From: Collinsella sp. TF05-9AC
GTDB lineage: Bacteria > Actinomycetota > Coriobacteriia > Coriobacteriales > Coriobacteriaceae
Direction: 5' to 3'
DNA length: 64,000 nt
Assembly (NCBI RefSeq): GCF_003438495.1
Contig: NZ_QSSH01000001.1
Span: 31,398-95,397, forward strand
Made by a program: the position numbers and the translations under genes. The notes under the pieces are model-generated. The model saw nothing but the letters and a program-made list of their open reading frames with translations. It did no database searches and was not told the origin of the DNA. This document shows, one piece after another, positions 56,607-64,000 of the stretch (the stretch's first letter is position 1; every line of letters begins with the position of its first letter).

Positions 56607-58367
56607 ATGAGCATGAGCAAGAACATCGCACGCCTGGCAGTAACCGCCGGCCTCACAGCAGCGCTGAGCTTCGGCGGCGTGATGGCCCCGGTGACCATGG
56701 CGTTTGCGGCGGGCACGCCGACGGTGGCCACGGAGAAGGGTAAGGTGGCTATCACCGACGAAACATACACCGGCACGACATTCAAGGGCATTCAGATCTT
56801 CACCGCGAAGGTCACGCAGAATCAGAAGGGCGATGGGAGCTGGGATGGCTCGGCCGCTAAGACTCTTTCCGATATTCAGTGGGCTCCGGGTAATGTGAAA
56901 ACCCTCGTTACGACTGCGCTCAAAGACGTTACTGGAGCACCTGAAGTAGATGCTGACGCCCAGACGTGGGCGGAGTTCATCAGCACGACTCAGGGCTCTA
57001 ATTTTGGAGAGACTACGGCGGTTGATACTGGCACAACTCTTGACTTGATTGCCAAGGCCTTGGAAGGGGACGAGACCCTCACGTGGACAAAGCCAAGCGA
57101 TTCCACCAAAGGTAGCTTTAAGGATCTTGATAATGGCTACTGGCTTTTCGTGACCGATACGCCCAGTACGACCAACGGTGCTAATGGCAATACTGATGCG
57201 TATACCTCGCCGATTTTCACCATCGTCGGTGGCTCTGACGTTAACGTGGCCCCCAAGAAGGACGTCCCCAACGTGACCAAGGCCGTAAAGGATGACAAGA
57301 ACGGCAAGTTTGTTACGGACGATAGCAAGGATGTTTTTACCGCAGCCAACAAGGCTGCCGACTCCGCTGCTGAACAGCCTGTTGAATATCAGCTTGCCGG
57401 CACTGTGGCTAGCAACATTAACACGTATGTCAAGTACAGCTACACTTTCACTGACGAGCTCCCCTCCACGATGGTTCCAGAGCTTCAGGGTGGTAACCCA
57501 GTCGTTGAGGTCAAGATTGGCGATTCAGTCGTGGATCCCGCTTGCTACAGTGCGACCTATGTCCCGGGGGAAAGCACGAATACGCTCACTGTTTCCTTCG
57601 AGAACCTCAAAGAAGCAAAGGATAAGACTGGCAATCTCATCAACGTTGACGGTGGTTCGACAGTCTATGTGAACTATGAGGCAAAACTGGTTGCTGGCAA
57701 GATTAACGCGGATATGCTCGGCAAGGCCCAGGTGAACAATGTCAAGTTGACCTATTCCAACAACCCGCACACCAATGGCACCGGTACCACGGTTGACCAT
57801 CCGGCCTACGACTACACCTATGGTATCGACGTTACCAAGGTTGGCAGCGATGATGATGAGGCCGGCAACCCCAAGACTCTCAAAGACGTCGAATTCACGC
57901 TGAAGGAGCAAGGCACCGGCAAATTTATCAAGGCCGACGGCACCACGACGTCAAATGAGAATGAAGCAATACTGACCACCACCTCCCAAGGCAAGATCAA
58001 CGTTGTCGGCCTCGATGAGGGCACCTATATCCTCACGGAGGTTAAGCCTGCGCCTGGCTACAACAATTCCGCGGCAAACGGTGTGACCTTTACTATCAGC
58101 CGCACGCTCAATCAGGACGGTACGAATGTGACGCCCGACACGACGAGCGCCATTGTGGCAGGTCAAGATGTTGTTCAGGAGGGCTCCGCGAAAGCTGAAG
58201 TCGGCAAGCTCAGCTTCACCATCGTTGACAAGAAGGGCTCCAACCTCCCGCTGACCGGCCTTAACGGCGTGACCTTCACTTGGATCGCTGGTGGCGCGGT
58301 GCTGTGCATCGGCGTGGCGCACCTCATTCGCAGCCGTAAGCAGGCTGAGGAGTCCGAGAAGGAGTAA
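56607..58367 (+). CDS. LPxTG-type major pilin (fimbrial shaft subunit)
   Basis: This 586-residue protein has a signal peptide (about 8-33, ARLAVTAGLTAALSFGGVMAPVTMAFA), an N-terminal domain (GYWLFVTD near 185), a pilin-motif-like VNVAPK near residue 215, a backbone-pilin isopeptide domain (YGIDVTK near 415), a SpaA domain with E-box YILTEVKPAPGY, and LPLTG followed by a helix and RSRKQAEESEKE. These fit the polymerised shaft of a sortase-built pilus. The ATG at 56607 follows CGGAGGAAAAG. The LPLTG and the C-terminal helix resemble those of the adhesin. Confidence 0.87.
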   Translation: MSMSKNIARLAVTAGLTAALSFGGVMAPVTMAFAAGTPTVATEKGKVAITDETYTGTTFKGIQIFTAKVTQNQKGDGSWDGSAAKTLSDIQWAPGNVKTLVTTALKDVTGAPEVDADAQTWAEFISTTQGSNFGETTAVDTGTTLDLIAKALEGDETLTWTKPSDSTKGSFKDLDNGYWLFVTDTPSTTNGANGNTDAYTSPIFTIVGGSDVNVAPKKDVPNVTKAVKDDKNGKFVTDDSKDVFTAANKAADSAAEQPVEYQLAGTVASNINTYVKYSYTFTDELPSTMVPELQGGNPVVEVKIGDSVVDPACYSATYVPGESTNTLTVSFENLKEAKDKTGNLINVDGGSTVYVNYEAKLVAGKINADMLGKAQVNNVKLTYSNNPHTNGTGTTVDHPAYDYTYGIDVTKVGSDDDEAGNPKTLKDVEFTLKEQGTGKFIKADGTTTSNENEAILTTTSQGKINVVGLDEGTYILTEVKPAPGYNNSAANGVTFTISRTLNQDGTNVTPDTTSAIVAGQDVVQEGSAKAEVGKLSFTIVDKKGSNLPLTGLNGVTFTWIAGGAVLCIGVAHLIRSRKQAEESEKE

Positions 58368-58468
58368 CGCCCGCTCTCCCATCCCTTTGGCAGGTGGGAT
58401 GTGATGGCCATGAGACTTGCGGACACTCTTCTCGTCCATCCACGTTCTTGCTTTGCCATTCTCTTTTC

Positions 58469-58506
58469 GGGGCAGACTCCAGTGCGGAGTCTGCCCCGTT
58501 TTTTTG
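58469..58506 (+). terminator. Rho-independent terminator of the pilin genes
   Basis: GGGGCAGACTCC / GGAGTCTGCCCC stem with an AGTGC loop and seven T, about 100 nt after the major pilin stop. Confidence 0.92.
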
Positions 58507-58671
58507 GACAACGCAGCCAGGCTCCATTGCCCGATGGATCAAGCGTATGAATATCGAACAGATGTTTGCAATTATTGCGTTTACCAGCTGTGGGTGCATA
58601 CGCTCGCAGTAAAATACCCTTGCGACGCATTCCGTGCGCGGGCGGCCGACGACTCGATCGGAGGTCCCCAA

Positions 58672-58824
58672 ATGCTCAAATTCCTTAACGCGCTCGCCGC
58701 CCTCGCGGCGGTGGGCACGTTCGTCATCGCGTTTCTTGACTCGTATGAGGTTCGGTTTAAGGTCCGTAGGCGCACGCGCGGTGCGGACGGTAGAAGGCAT
58801 TTGCGCCGCAACAAGCGCAAATAA
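58672..58824 (+). CDS. Small basic membrane protein, first tandem copy
   Basis: This 50-residue protein has one hydrophobic helix (FLNALAALAAVGTFVIAFLDSY, about 4-25) followed by a strongly basic tail (KVRRRTRGADGRRHLRRNKRK). It differs from the second copy by one residue (T16 versus S16). The ATG at 58672 follows ATCGGAGG. The function is unknown; a positively charged membrane-anchored peptide next to pilin and sortase genes could interact with lipids, nucleic acid or the pilus machinery. A terminator follows directly. Confidence 0.7.
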   Translation: MLKFLNALAALAAVGTFVIAFLDSYEVRFKVRRRTRGADGRRHLRRNKRK

Positions 58825-58825
58825 G

Positions 58826-58853
58826 AATGCCCGGGGTTAGAGGCCCGGGCATT
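58826..58853 (+). terminator. Terminator of the first small gene
   Basis: AATGCCCGGG / CCCGGGCATT stem 2 nt after the stop, followed by TAAC. The T run is weak, but the same stem recurs after the second copy. Confidence 0.7.
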
Positions 58854-59152
58854 TAACAACACCGGAAACTGGTCGCCCGCGCTCCAAAGTACTTACGCGG
58901 GGTGCGTCGTTTCCTGTAGCTATTGTATCCCGAATCGCCCCGCCGATTCGGGTCATTTTGAAAACTCAAACACGTCGGGCAAACCCGGACAATGCGGCCA
59001 GGCTCCGCTGGACGAGGAATCGTGTTTGTAACTATCGAACAAATGTTTGTCAAAATCGCGTTTACCAGCTGTAAGTGCGAGTGCTCGCAGTAAAATATCC
59101 TTGCGACGCATCCCGTGCGCGGGCGGCCGACGACTCGATCGGAGGTCACCAT

Positions 59153-59305
59153 ATGCTGAAATTCCTTAACGCGCTCGCTGCCCTCGCGGCGGTGGGCTCG
59201 TTCGTCATCGCGTTTCTTGACTCGTATGAGGTTCGGTTTAAGGTCCGTAGGCGCACGCGCGGTGCGGACGGTAGAAGGCATTTGCGCCGCAACAAGCGCA
59301 AATAA
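59153..59305 (+). CDS. Small basic membrane protein, second tandem copy
   Basis: This 50-residue paralogue of the protein at 58672 has the same membrane helix and Arg/Lys-rich tail and one substitution (S16 for T16). It has its own ATCGGAGG ribosome site and its own terminator, so each copy is an independent transcription unit. Conservation of the protein while the flanks diverge supports a real gene. Confidence 0.7.
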   Translation: MLKFLNALAALAAVGSFVIAFLDSYEVRFKVRRRTRGADGRRHLRRNKRK

Positions 59306-59306
59306 G

Positions 59307-59334
59307 AATGCCCGGGGGTCGGATCCCGGGCATT
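59307..59334 (+). terminator. Terminator of the second small gene
   Basis: AATGCCCGGG / CCCGGGCATT stem with an 8-nt loop, beginning 1 nt after the stop. A second hairpin at 59412-59435 belongs to the duplicated trailer. Confidence 0.7.
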
Positions 59335-59566
59335 TAACAAAACCAGAAAACTAGGCCGCCCGCGCTCTCGTACACTTACGCGGGGTGCGTCGTTTTCTAT
59401 TGACATTGTATCCCGAATCGCCCAGCCGATTCGGGACATTTTGAAAACTCAAATGCTGGCTTATCCTCGACTGGACGGTGCAGTCTAGCTGCGTTGTCTG
59501 GCGCGGAAGCTCGCTAATCGGCTATTATTTGTTTAGACAACTTGAGTTGTAGAGGAGTGACCGGCG

Positions 59567-60505
59567 ATGGTGCAGGGCGCCAAACATATGAAGAGCAATA
59601 ACGCCGCGGACAACGGCGGCTCAAGCCCTCAGCCCAAACCTCAACCAAAGCCCAAGCGCCGCCGCAAGCGACTGCCGCGCTGGGTCGACCGGCTCATCAC
59701 CATCGTCATCATCCTTATTGGCGTGGGCCTTATGACCTGGCCGTGGATCTTGGACCGGCTCGAGGCCTCGGGCGTGTTCAATCAGATCAGCACGGTGTCC
59801 AGCACCGTGGACGCGCTGCCTGCCGAGGAGCGCGAGCGCATCCTGCTCCAGGCACGCTCCTTTAACGAGCAGCTGGCGGGCGAGGCCACCGAGCTCCCCG
59901 CCGACCAGATCGAGCCCTACGCCCAGCAGCTCATCTTTGACCGCGACCCCATGATGAGCTGGGTCGAGATCCCCTCCATCGACGTGAGCATGCCCATCTA
60001 CCACGGCACGAGCGAGGAAGTCCTTATGGCGGGCGTCGGCCACTTGGAGGGCACAAGCCTGCCGGTGGGCGGCACCTCGACGCATTGCGTGCTCACCGCG
60101 CACTCGGGCATGCGCAACCTGAGCATGTTCGACGACATCCACTCGCTGGAGCCCGGCGACCTGGTGCTGCTGCACACCATGAACAAGACGCTCGCCTATA
60201 AGATGGTGGACTCCGAGGTCGTGCTGCCCGAGGAGATGGAGTCACTGACCATCGAGCCCGGCGCCGACAAGGTGACGCTCGTCACCTGCACGCCCTACGG
60301 CGTGAACGACCATCGCCTGCTGGTGCATTGCGTACGCACCAAGTACAGCAAGAAGGAAGTCGACAAGCAAAAGTCGCTGGCCGGCCGCCACTGGGGCAAG
60401 CGCGAGTTTGCCGTGCTCATCGTGGTCGTAGCCATTGTGCTGTTGCTGCTGGACATCGTGATCCACGCGGTCCGCAAGCGTCGCAAGGCTAAGGTCTCGG
60501 CATAA
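59567..60505 (+). CDS. srtC: Class C (pilus-assembly) sortase
   Basis: This 312-residue protein has a proline-rich basic N-terminus, a first membrane helix (about 42-62, LITIVIILIGVGLMTWPWIL), the sortase barrel and a second C-terminal membrane helix (about 280-300), the layout of pilus-specific class C sortases. The catalytic residues are visible as H in LTAHSGM, C in LVTCTPYG and R in NDHRLLVHC. A DP-containing segment (DRDPMMSW) precedes the barrel and could form the lid typical of class C. It would link the three LPxTG-type proteins encoded upstream. Confidence 0.92.
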   Translation: MVQGAKHMKSNNAADNGGSSPQPKPQPKPKRRRKRLPRWVDRLITIVIILIGVGLMTWPWILDRLEASGVFNQISTVSSTVDALPAEERERILLQARSFNEQLAGEATELPADQIEPYAQQLIFDRDPMMSWVEIPSIDVSMPIYHGTSEEVLMAGVGHLEGTSLPVGGTSTHCVLTAHSGMRNLSMFDDIHSLEPGDLVLLHTMNKTLAYKMVDSEVVLPEEMESLTIEPGADKVTLVTCTPYGVNDHRLLVHCVRTKYSKKEVDKQKSLAGRHWGKREFAVLIVVVAIVLLLLDIVIHAVRKRRKAKVSA

Positions 60506-60518
60506 GACATTCTCCAGA

Positions 60519-60552
60519 ACCACCGCAATGGGGGCAGGCGCCTTTGTGGTGG
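60519..60552. repeat. Family D palindrome, copy 5
   Basis: ACCACCGCAATGG / CCTTTGTGGTGG around GGGCAGGCG, 14 nt after the sortase stop. Its left arm has two changes from the other copies. Confidence 0.82.
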
Positions 60553-60565
60553 GCGGGACTTCCAA

Positions 60566-60624
60566 ACCATCACAACATTCGATGAAAATTGCGATTTTGG
60601 CGAAAAACGTCGAATGTTGTGATG
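60566..60624. repeat. Family C palindrome, copy 4
   Basis: ACCATCACAACATTCGA / TCGAATGTTGTGATG, with the same centre type as copy 3 and again 13 nt from a family D copy. The rest of the 304-bp gap before gatC holds a 14-bp direct duplication of TGCCAGCCCGCCGCC (about 60681-60710) and no gene. Confidence 0.88.
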
Positions 60625-60809
60625 CTTTTCGTTGTGGACGGGATGGTTTTCGCTACGGACGGCGCGGTTTCGCTGCAGAACTGCCAGCCCGCCGCCTGCC
60701 AGCCCGCCGCCCTCGTTACGTTTTCGCTGCATTTAGGTAAAGCACCTGCTCCAAGCGGCGTTGCCTTGTATACTAGAGCGGTTTAACTTTTATGCGGAAG
60801 GGAGCGCCT

Positions 60810-61121
60810 ATGGCACTCAGCGAGAAAGACGTGCGCGGCATCGCCGAGTACGCAAAGATCGCACTGACCGATGACGAGCTCACCCAGATGACGTCCTACC
60901 TGAACGACGCCGTCCAGATGCTCGAGCCCGTCTTGCAATATGACTTGCCCGACGTGGAGCCCACGTTCCATCCCATCGGAAGCCTGTCCAACGTGATGGG
61001 TGATGACCTGCGCGAGCCCGAGCGCGACCTGCCGCTCGACGTCGCACTCGAAAACGCCGGCAGCGCGCGCGACCGCTACTTCCGCGTGCCGTCCATTTTG
61101 GGAGAGGGGGAGAGCGAGTAA
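60810..61121 (+). CDS. gatC: Glutamyl/aspartyl-tRNA amidotransferase subunit C
   Basis: This 103-residue subunit is the scaffold of GatCAB. It has the family pattern (LSEKDVRGIAEYAKIALTDDELTQMTSYLNDAVQMLEPV) and the late LREPERDLPLDVALENAG...YFRVPSIL. It lacks catalytic residues by nature. The ATG at 60810 follows AAGGGAG. It overlaps gatA by one base. Confidence 0.93.
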   Translation: MALSEKDVRGIAEYAKIALTDDELTQMTSYLNDAVQMLEPVLQYDLPDVEPTFHPIGSLSNVMGDDLREPERDLPLDVALENAGSARDRYFRVPSILGEGESE

Positions 61122-62635
61122 TGGCGCTAAGCTTCGATTCCCTTACCGCCGCCCAGATCGCCGCGGGCGTTGCCGCCGGCGACTTTACCGCTACCGAGGT
61201 GGCCAAGGCCTCTCTTGCCGCCATCGAGGCGCGCGAGGGCGGGGTCCAGGCATTCCTGCAGGTGGCGCCCGAGCTTGCGCTCGAGGCCGCCGCGCGCGTG
61301 GATGCCGACCGTGCCGCCGGCAAGCCGCTGCCCCCGCTCGCGGGCGTGCCGCTAGCTATCAAGGACAACATGAACCTCGTGGGCACACGCACCACCTGCG
61401 CTTCCCGCATGCTCGAGGACTACCAGAGCGTCTACACTGCCACCTGCGTCCAGCGCATGCTCGATGCCGGCTGCCTGCCCATGGGCAAGGCCAACATGGA
61501 CGAGTTTGCCTTTGGCAGCTCTACCGAGAGCTCGGCGTTCCACCGCACCAACAACCCCTGGGATACCGAGCGCGTGCCCGGCGGCTCCTCGGGCGGCTCC
61601 GCTGCAGCCGTCGCCGCGGGCGAGGTCGCGCTCTCGCTGGGCTCGGACACCGGCGGCTCCATTCGCCAGCCGGCGTCGCTGTGCGGCGTGGTGGGCTTTA
61701 AACCCACGTATGGCGCCGTGAGCCGTTACGGTGTGGTTGCCTTTGGCTCGTCGCTCGACCAGGTGGGCCCCTTTGGCCGCACGGTCGAGGATGTCGCGCT
61801 GGCCATGAACGCGCTTACCGGCGCGGGCCACGATCCGTACGACTGCACCAGCCAGGATTGCGCCGTCGACTTTACCGAGCATCTCAACGACAGCATCGAG
61901 GGCAAGCGTGTGGGTATTATCCCCGCGTTTATGGAGGCCGAGGGCCTGACGCCCGAGGTCAAGGTCGCTGTTCAGCGCGCCGCCCAGGAGCTGCAGAACC
62001 AGGGCGCCGAGCTGGTCGAGGTCGACCTGCCGCACCTGGACGCCGCCATCGCCGCCTACTACGTCATCGGCCCGGCCGAGGCGTTCTCCAACCTGGCCCG
62101 CTTCGACGGCATTCGCTACGGCTATCAGGAGGAGGGCTGCGCCAACCTGTCCGACCAGAGCTCGCTCTCGCGTGCCCACGGCTTTGGCGCCGAGGCCAAG
62201 CGCCGTCAGATGCTCGGCGCCTACCTGCTGAGCTCGGGCGTGTACGACAAGTATTACTACGCTGCGCAAAAGGCCCGCACGCTCATCACGCAGGACTACG
62301 ACGCCGCGTATGCCAAGGTGGACACCATCCTCATGCCCGCCTCGCCGCGCACGGCCTTTAAGTTTGGCGAGATCAGCGACCCCACGCAGATGTACCTTTC
62401 CGACCTGTACACCATCTCGCTCAACATTTGCGGCAACGGTGGCATCTCGGTGCCGCTGGGCCTGGGCGAGGATACTCAGCTGCCCGTTTCTGCCCAGCTG
62501 GTTGGTCCGGCCTTCAAGGACCGTCAGCTGCTCACATTTGCCCGCGCCCTGGAGCGCGGCTTTGCCGATGCCGCCACGGGTGCGCCCGCGCTTTCCGTCG
62601 CGCCCGATTTTGCTGGGAAGGGAGGCGAGCTGTAA
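61121..62635 (+). CDS. gatA: Glutamyl/aspartyl-tRNA amidotransferase subunit A
   Basis: This 504-residue amidase releases ammonia from glutamine for use by GatB. The Ser-cisSer-Lys triad is visible: Lys in AIKDNMNLVG (near residue 84) and the serines in GGSSGGSAAAVAAGEVALSLGSDTGGSIRQPA (near 155-185). It shares one base with gatC (TAATG) and one with gatB, so the three subunits are made in a coupled operon. Confidence 0.95.
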   Translation: MALSFDSLTAAQIAAGVAAGDFTATEVAKASLAAIEAREGGVQAFLQVAPELALEAAARVDADRAAGKPLPPLAGVPLAIKDNMNLVGTRTTCASRMLEDYQSVYTATCVQRMLDAGCLPMGKANMDEFAFGSSTESSAFHRTNNPWDTERVPGGSSGGSAAAVAAGEVALSLGSDTGGSIRQPASLCGVVGFKPTYGAVSRYGVVAFGSSLDQVGPFGRTVEDVALAMNALTGAGHDPYDCTSQDCAVDFTEHLNDSIEGKRVGIIPAFMEAEGLTPEVKVAVQRAAQELQNQGAELVEVDLPHLDAAIAAYYVIGPAEAFSNLARFDGIRYGYQEEGCANLSDQSSLSRAHGFGAEAKRRQMLGAYLLSSGVYDKYYYAAQKARTLITQDYDAAYAKVDTILMPASPRTAFKFGEISDPTQMYLSDLYTISLNICGNGGISVPLGLGEDTQLPVSAQLVGPAFKDRQLLTFARALERGFADAATGAPALSVAPDFAGKGGEL

Positions 62636-64000
62636 TGAAGGAGCTTTCCGAGGTCCTGCAGGATTGGGAGGCCGTGATCGGCCTGGAGATCCATACCGAG
62701 CTCACCGCACTCGATACCAAGATGTTCTGCAACTGCAGGCTCAGCCACGATGACGAGCCCAACGCCAACGTGTGCCCGGTGTGCCTGGGCCTGCCCGGTG
62801 CGCTGCCGGTGCCCAACAAGCGCGCCATCGAGAGCATCGTCAAGGCGGGTCTGGCCACCAACTGCGAGATCCAGCGCCACTCGATGTTCTACCGCAAGCA
62901 CTACTTCTATCCCGATATGGCCAAGAACTTCCAGACCACGCAGGGTCCGGTCGCCTTTGCCATGTACGGTCACCTGGATCTGGACGTGACCGGTCGCGGT
63001 GCCGCCGAGCGTCCCGACTGCGCGTTTGGTGAGGCCGAGGCCCAGAGCCTGGCGAGCGCTTCGGCCAACGCCGAGGGCCTGTCCACGTCCATGACGTCGA
63101 CCATGCGCGAGGGCAACCAGCGCGCCGGCCATCTGGCCAGCTATGACGCGTCCAACCTGCAGATGCCCGAGCGTCGCGAGGATGGTTCCTACACGGTGCC
63201 CATCCGCATCCTGCGCATCCACATGGAGGAGGACGCCGCCAAGATGGTCCACGTGGGCGGCGCCGAGGGCCGCATTACCGCCGCGGCCGAGTCGCTCGTC
63301 GACTACAACCGCTGTGGCACGCCTTTGATTGAGCTCGTGACTGAGCCCGACTTGCGTACGCCCGAGGAAGCGCGCCTGTTTATGGAAAAGCTCCGTCGCA
63401 TCTTTGTAACGCTGGGCATTTCGGACTGCTCCATGGAGAAGGGCTCCATGCGCTGCGACGGCAACGTGTCACTGCGGCGCCGCGGCGAGACCAAGCTGGG
63501 CACCAAGACCGAGCTCAAGAACCTCAACTCGTTTAAGAGTCTGCATGATGGCCTTGCCTACGAGATCTGCCGTCAGGCTGAGGTGCTCGAGGAGGGCGGC
63601 ATCATCTATCAGGAGACCCGCCACTGGGAGCCCAGCCGCAAGCGCACCGTGGTCATGCGCGTTAAGGAAACGGCCGACGACTACCGTTTGTTCCCCGACC
63701 CCGATCTGGCGCCGTTCGACCTGGACGACGAGTTCATCGACCGCTGCCGTGGCGAGATCCCCGAGCTGCCCGATGCCAAGCGCGTCCGTTTTGAGGCCGA
63801 CTTTGGCATTAAGGCGGCCGATGCCGAGCAGATTGCCGGCGACCCCGAGTTTGCCGACTTCTTTGAGGCCGCTGCTGCCGGAATGGCCGGTAAGGAGGCC
63901 CAGACGGTCGCGAACCTGCTGGTGAACGAGATGATCGCCTATCTTAAGAGTGCGGGCGTCTCGCTGACAGAGTCCGGTATCGCGCCGGCTCAAGTGGCGG
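62635..64000 (+). CDS. gatB: Glutamyl/aspartyl-tRNA amidotransferase subunit B (5' part; runs off the window)
   Basis: At least 455 residues are present and the reading frame is open to the window edge. GatB phosphorylates and then amidates Glu-tRNA-Gln and/or Asp-tRNA-Asn. The start VIGLEIHTEL and zinc ligands (MFCNCR...VCPVCLGLPG) are present, as are RKHYFYPDM and RIHMEEDAAK. A segment of about 60 residues between roughly 105 and 190 (YGHLDLDVTGRGAAERPD through QMPERREDG) is longer than in common GatB proteins. The C-terminal tail domain that contacts tRNA begins near the end of the window. Confidence 0.93.
   Translation, partial: MKELSEVLQDWEAVIGLEIHTELTALDTKMFCNCRLSHDDEPNANVCPVCLGLPGALPVPNKRAIESIVKAGLATNCEIQRHSMFYRKHYFYPDMAKNFQTTQGPVAFAMYGHLDLDVTGRGAAERPDCAFGEAEAQSLASASANAEGLSTSMTSTMREGNQRAGHLASYDASNLQMPERREDGSYTVPIRILRIHMEEDAAKMVHVGGAEGRITAAAESLVDYNRCGTPLIELVTEPDLRTPEEARLFMEKLRRIFVTLGISDCSMEKGSMRCDGNVSLRRRGETKLGTKTELKNLNSFKSLHDGLAYEICRQAEVLEEGGIIYQETRHWEPSRKRTVVMRVKETADDYRLFPDPDLAPFDLDDEFIDRCRGEIPELPDAKRVRFEADFGIKAADAEQIAGDPEFADFFEAAAAGMAGKEAQTVANLLVNEMIAYLKSAGVSLTESGIAPAQVA

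Larger units (their letters stand above)
58505..59455. repeat. Tandem duplication of a ~481-bp unit, each with one small gene
   Basis: The sequence from about 58505 to 58985 repeats from about 58987 to 59455 with an offset of 481 bp. The 50-codon gene and its ribosome site are nearly identical. The leader and trailer (including two hairpins each, for example CCCGAATCG...CGATTCGGG at 58929 and 59412) have diverged more. The better conservation of the gene suggests selection on the coding part or recent conversion. Confidence 0.9.

Noticed and set aside
58417..58671. Extended frame upstream of the first small gene
   Set aside because: It would cross the pilin terminator, and the matching extension is not conserved in the tandem copy.

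Overview
The window is a high-GC, gene-dense bacterial chromosome segment with short intergenic hairpins. The gene content (a nickel-pincer lactate racemase locus, GatCAB, an OmpR-type GlnR-like regulator beside a glnA-like gene, sortase-assembled pili, several LacI repressors with palindromic operators) and the protein sequences suggest a gut Coriobacteriia member, most likely Collinsella. That placement is inference from style and content; no 16S gene or other marker is present.

Layout. 0.4-5.0 kb: lactate racemization genes, with larA and a LarD-like aquaporin on + converging on larB, larC and a TetR regulator on -. 5.1-7.8 kb: serB and aspS. 8.0-14.5 kb: a LacI repressor, three operators, a two-subunit Ebg-type beta-galactosidase and an APC permease. 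14.9-18.7 kb: an HPr-like protein and a ferrous iron uptake locus (two feoA, feoB, a FeoB-associated small protein). 18.8-26.4 kb: a hexuronate locus (LacI regulator, two operators, uxaC, GPH transporter, uxaB, uxaA). 26.5-29.9 kb: two flavin/nucleotide oxidoreductases. 30.3-34.6 kb: an orphan AAA+ ATPase with an upstream 10-bp tandem repeat, GntR and LacI regulators, and an MNT/HEPN toxin-antitoxin pair. 34.7-36.8 kb: a GlnA-like protein that has lost three metal-ligand residues, followed by a GlnR-like regulator. 37-41 kb: htrA and ligA. 41.4-42.9 kb: two further toxin-antitoxin modules. 43-51 kb: MATE exporter, an AbiEi/DUF559-like protein, moaA, a moaC-mobB fusion, an MFS transporter and a HAD phosphatase. 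51.4-60.5 kb: a sortase pilus locus with three LPxTG-type surface proteins, two tandem 50-residue protein genes and a class C sortase. 60.8-64.0 kb: gatC, gatA and the start of gatB.

The strongest second-look signal is a run of ten G bases at the start of the large pilus adhesin gene. It puts the signal peptide out of frame with the remaining ~1,070 codons, and removing one G restores one continuous reading frame. This looks like a phase-variable pilus tip protein caught in the OFF state.

Other notable points are the degenerate GlnA; a DinJ-like/MNT antitoxin fusion; an HPr with Asp at the regulatory Ser46 position; a LarC without its C-terminal (LarC2) domain and no larE; an AspRS with the non-discriminating-type His alongside GatCAB; and at least five families of dispersed palindromic or MITE-like repeats between genes.

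No tRNA, rRNA, CRISPR array, insertion sequence with a transposase, or prophage was seen.
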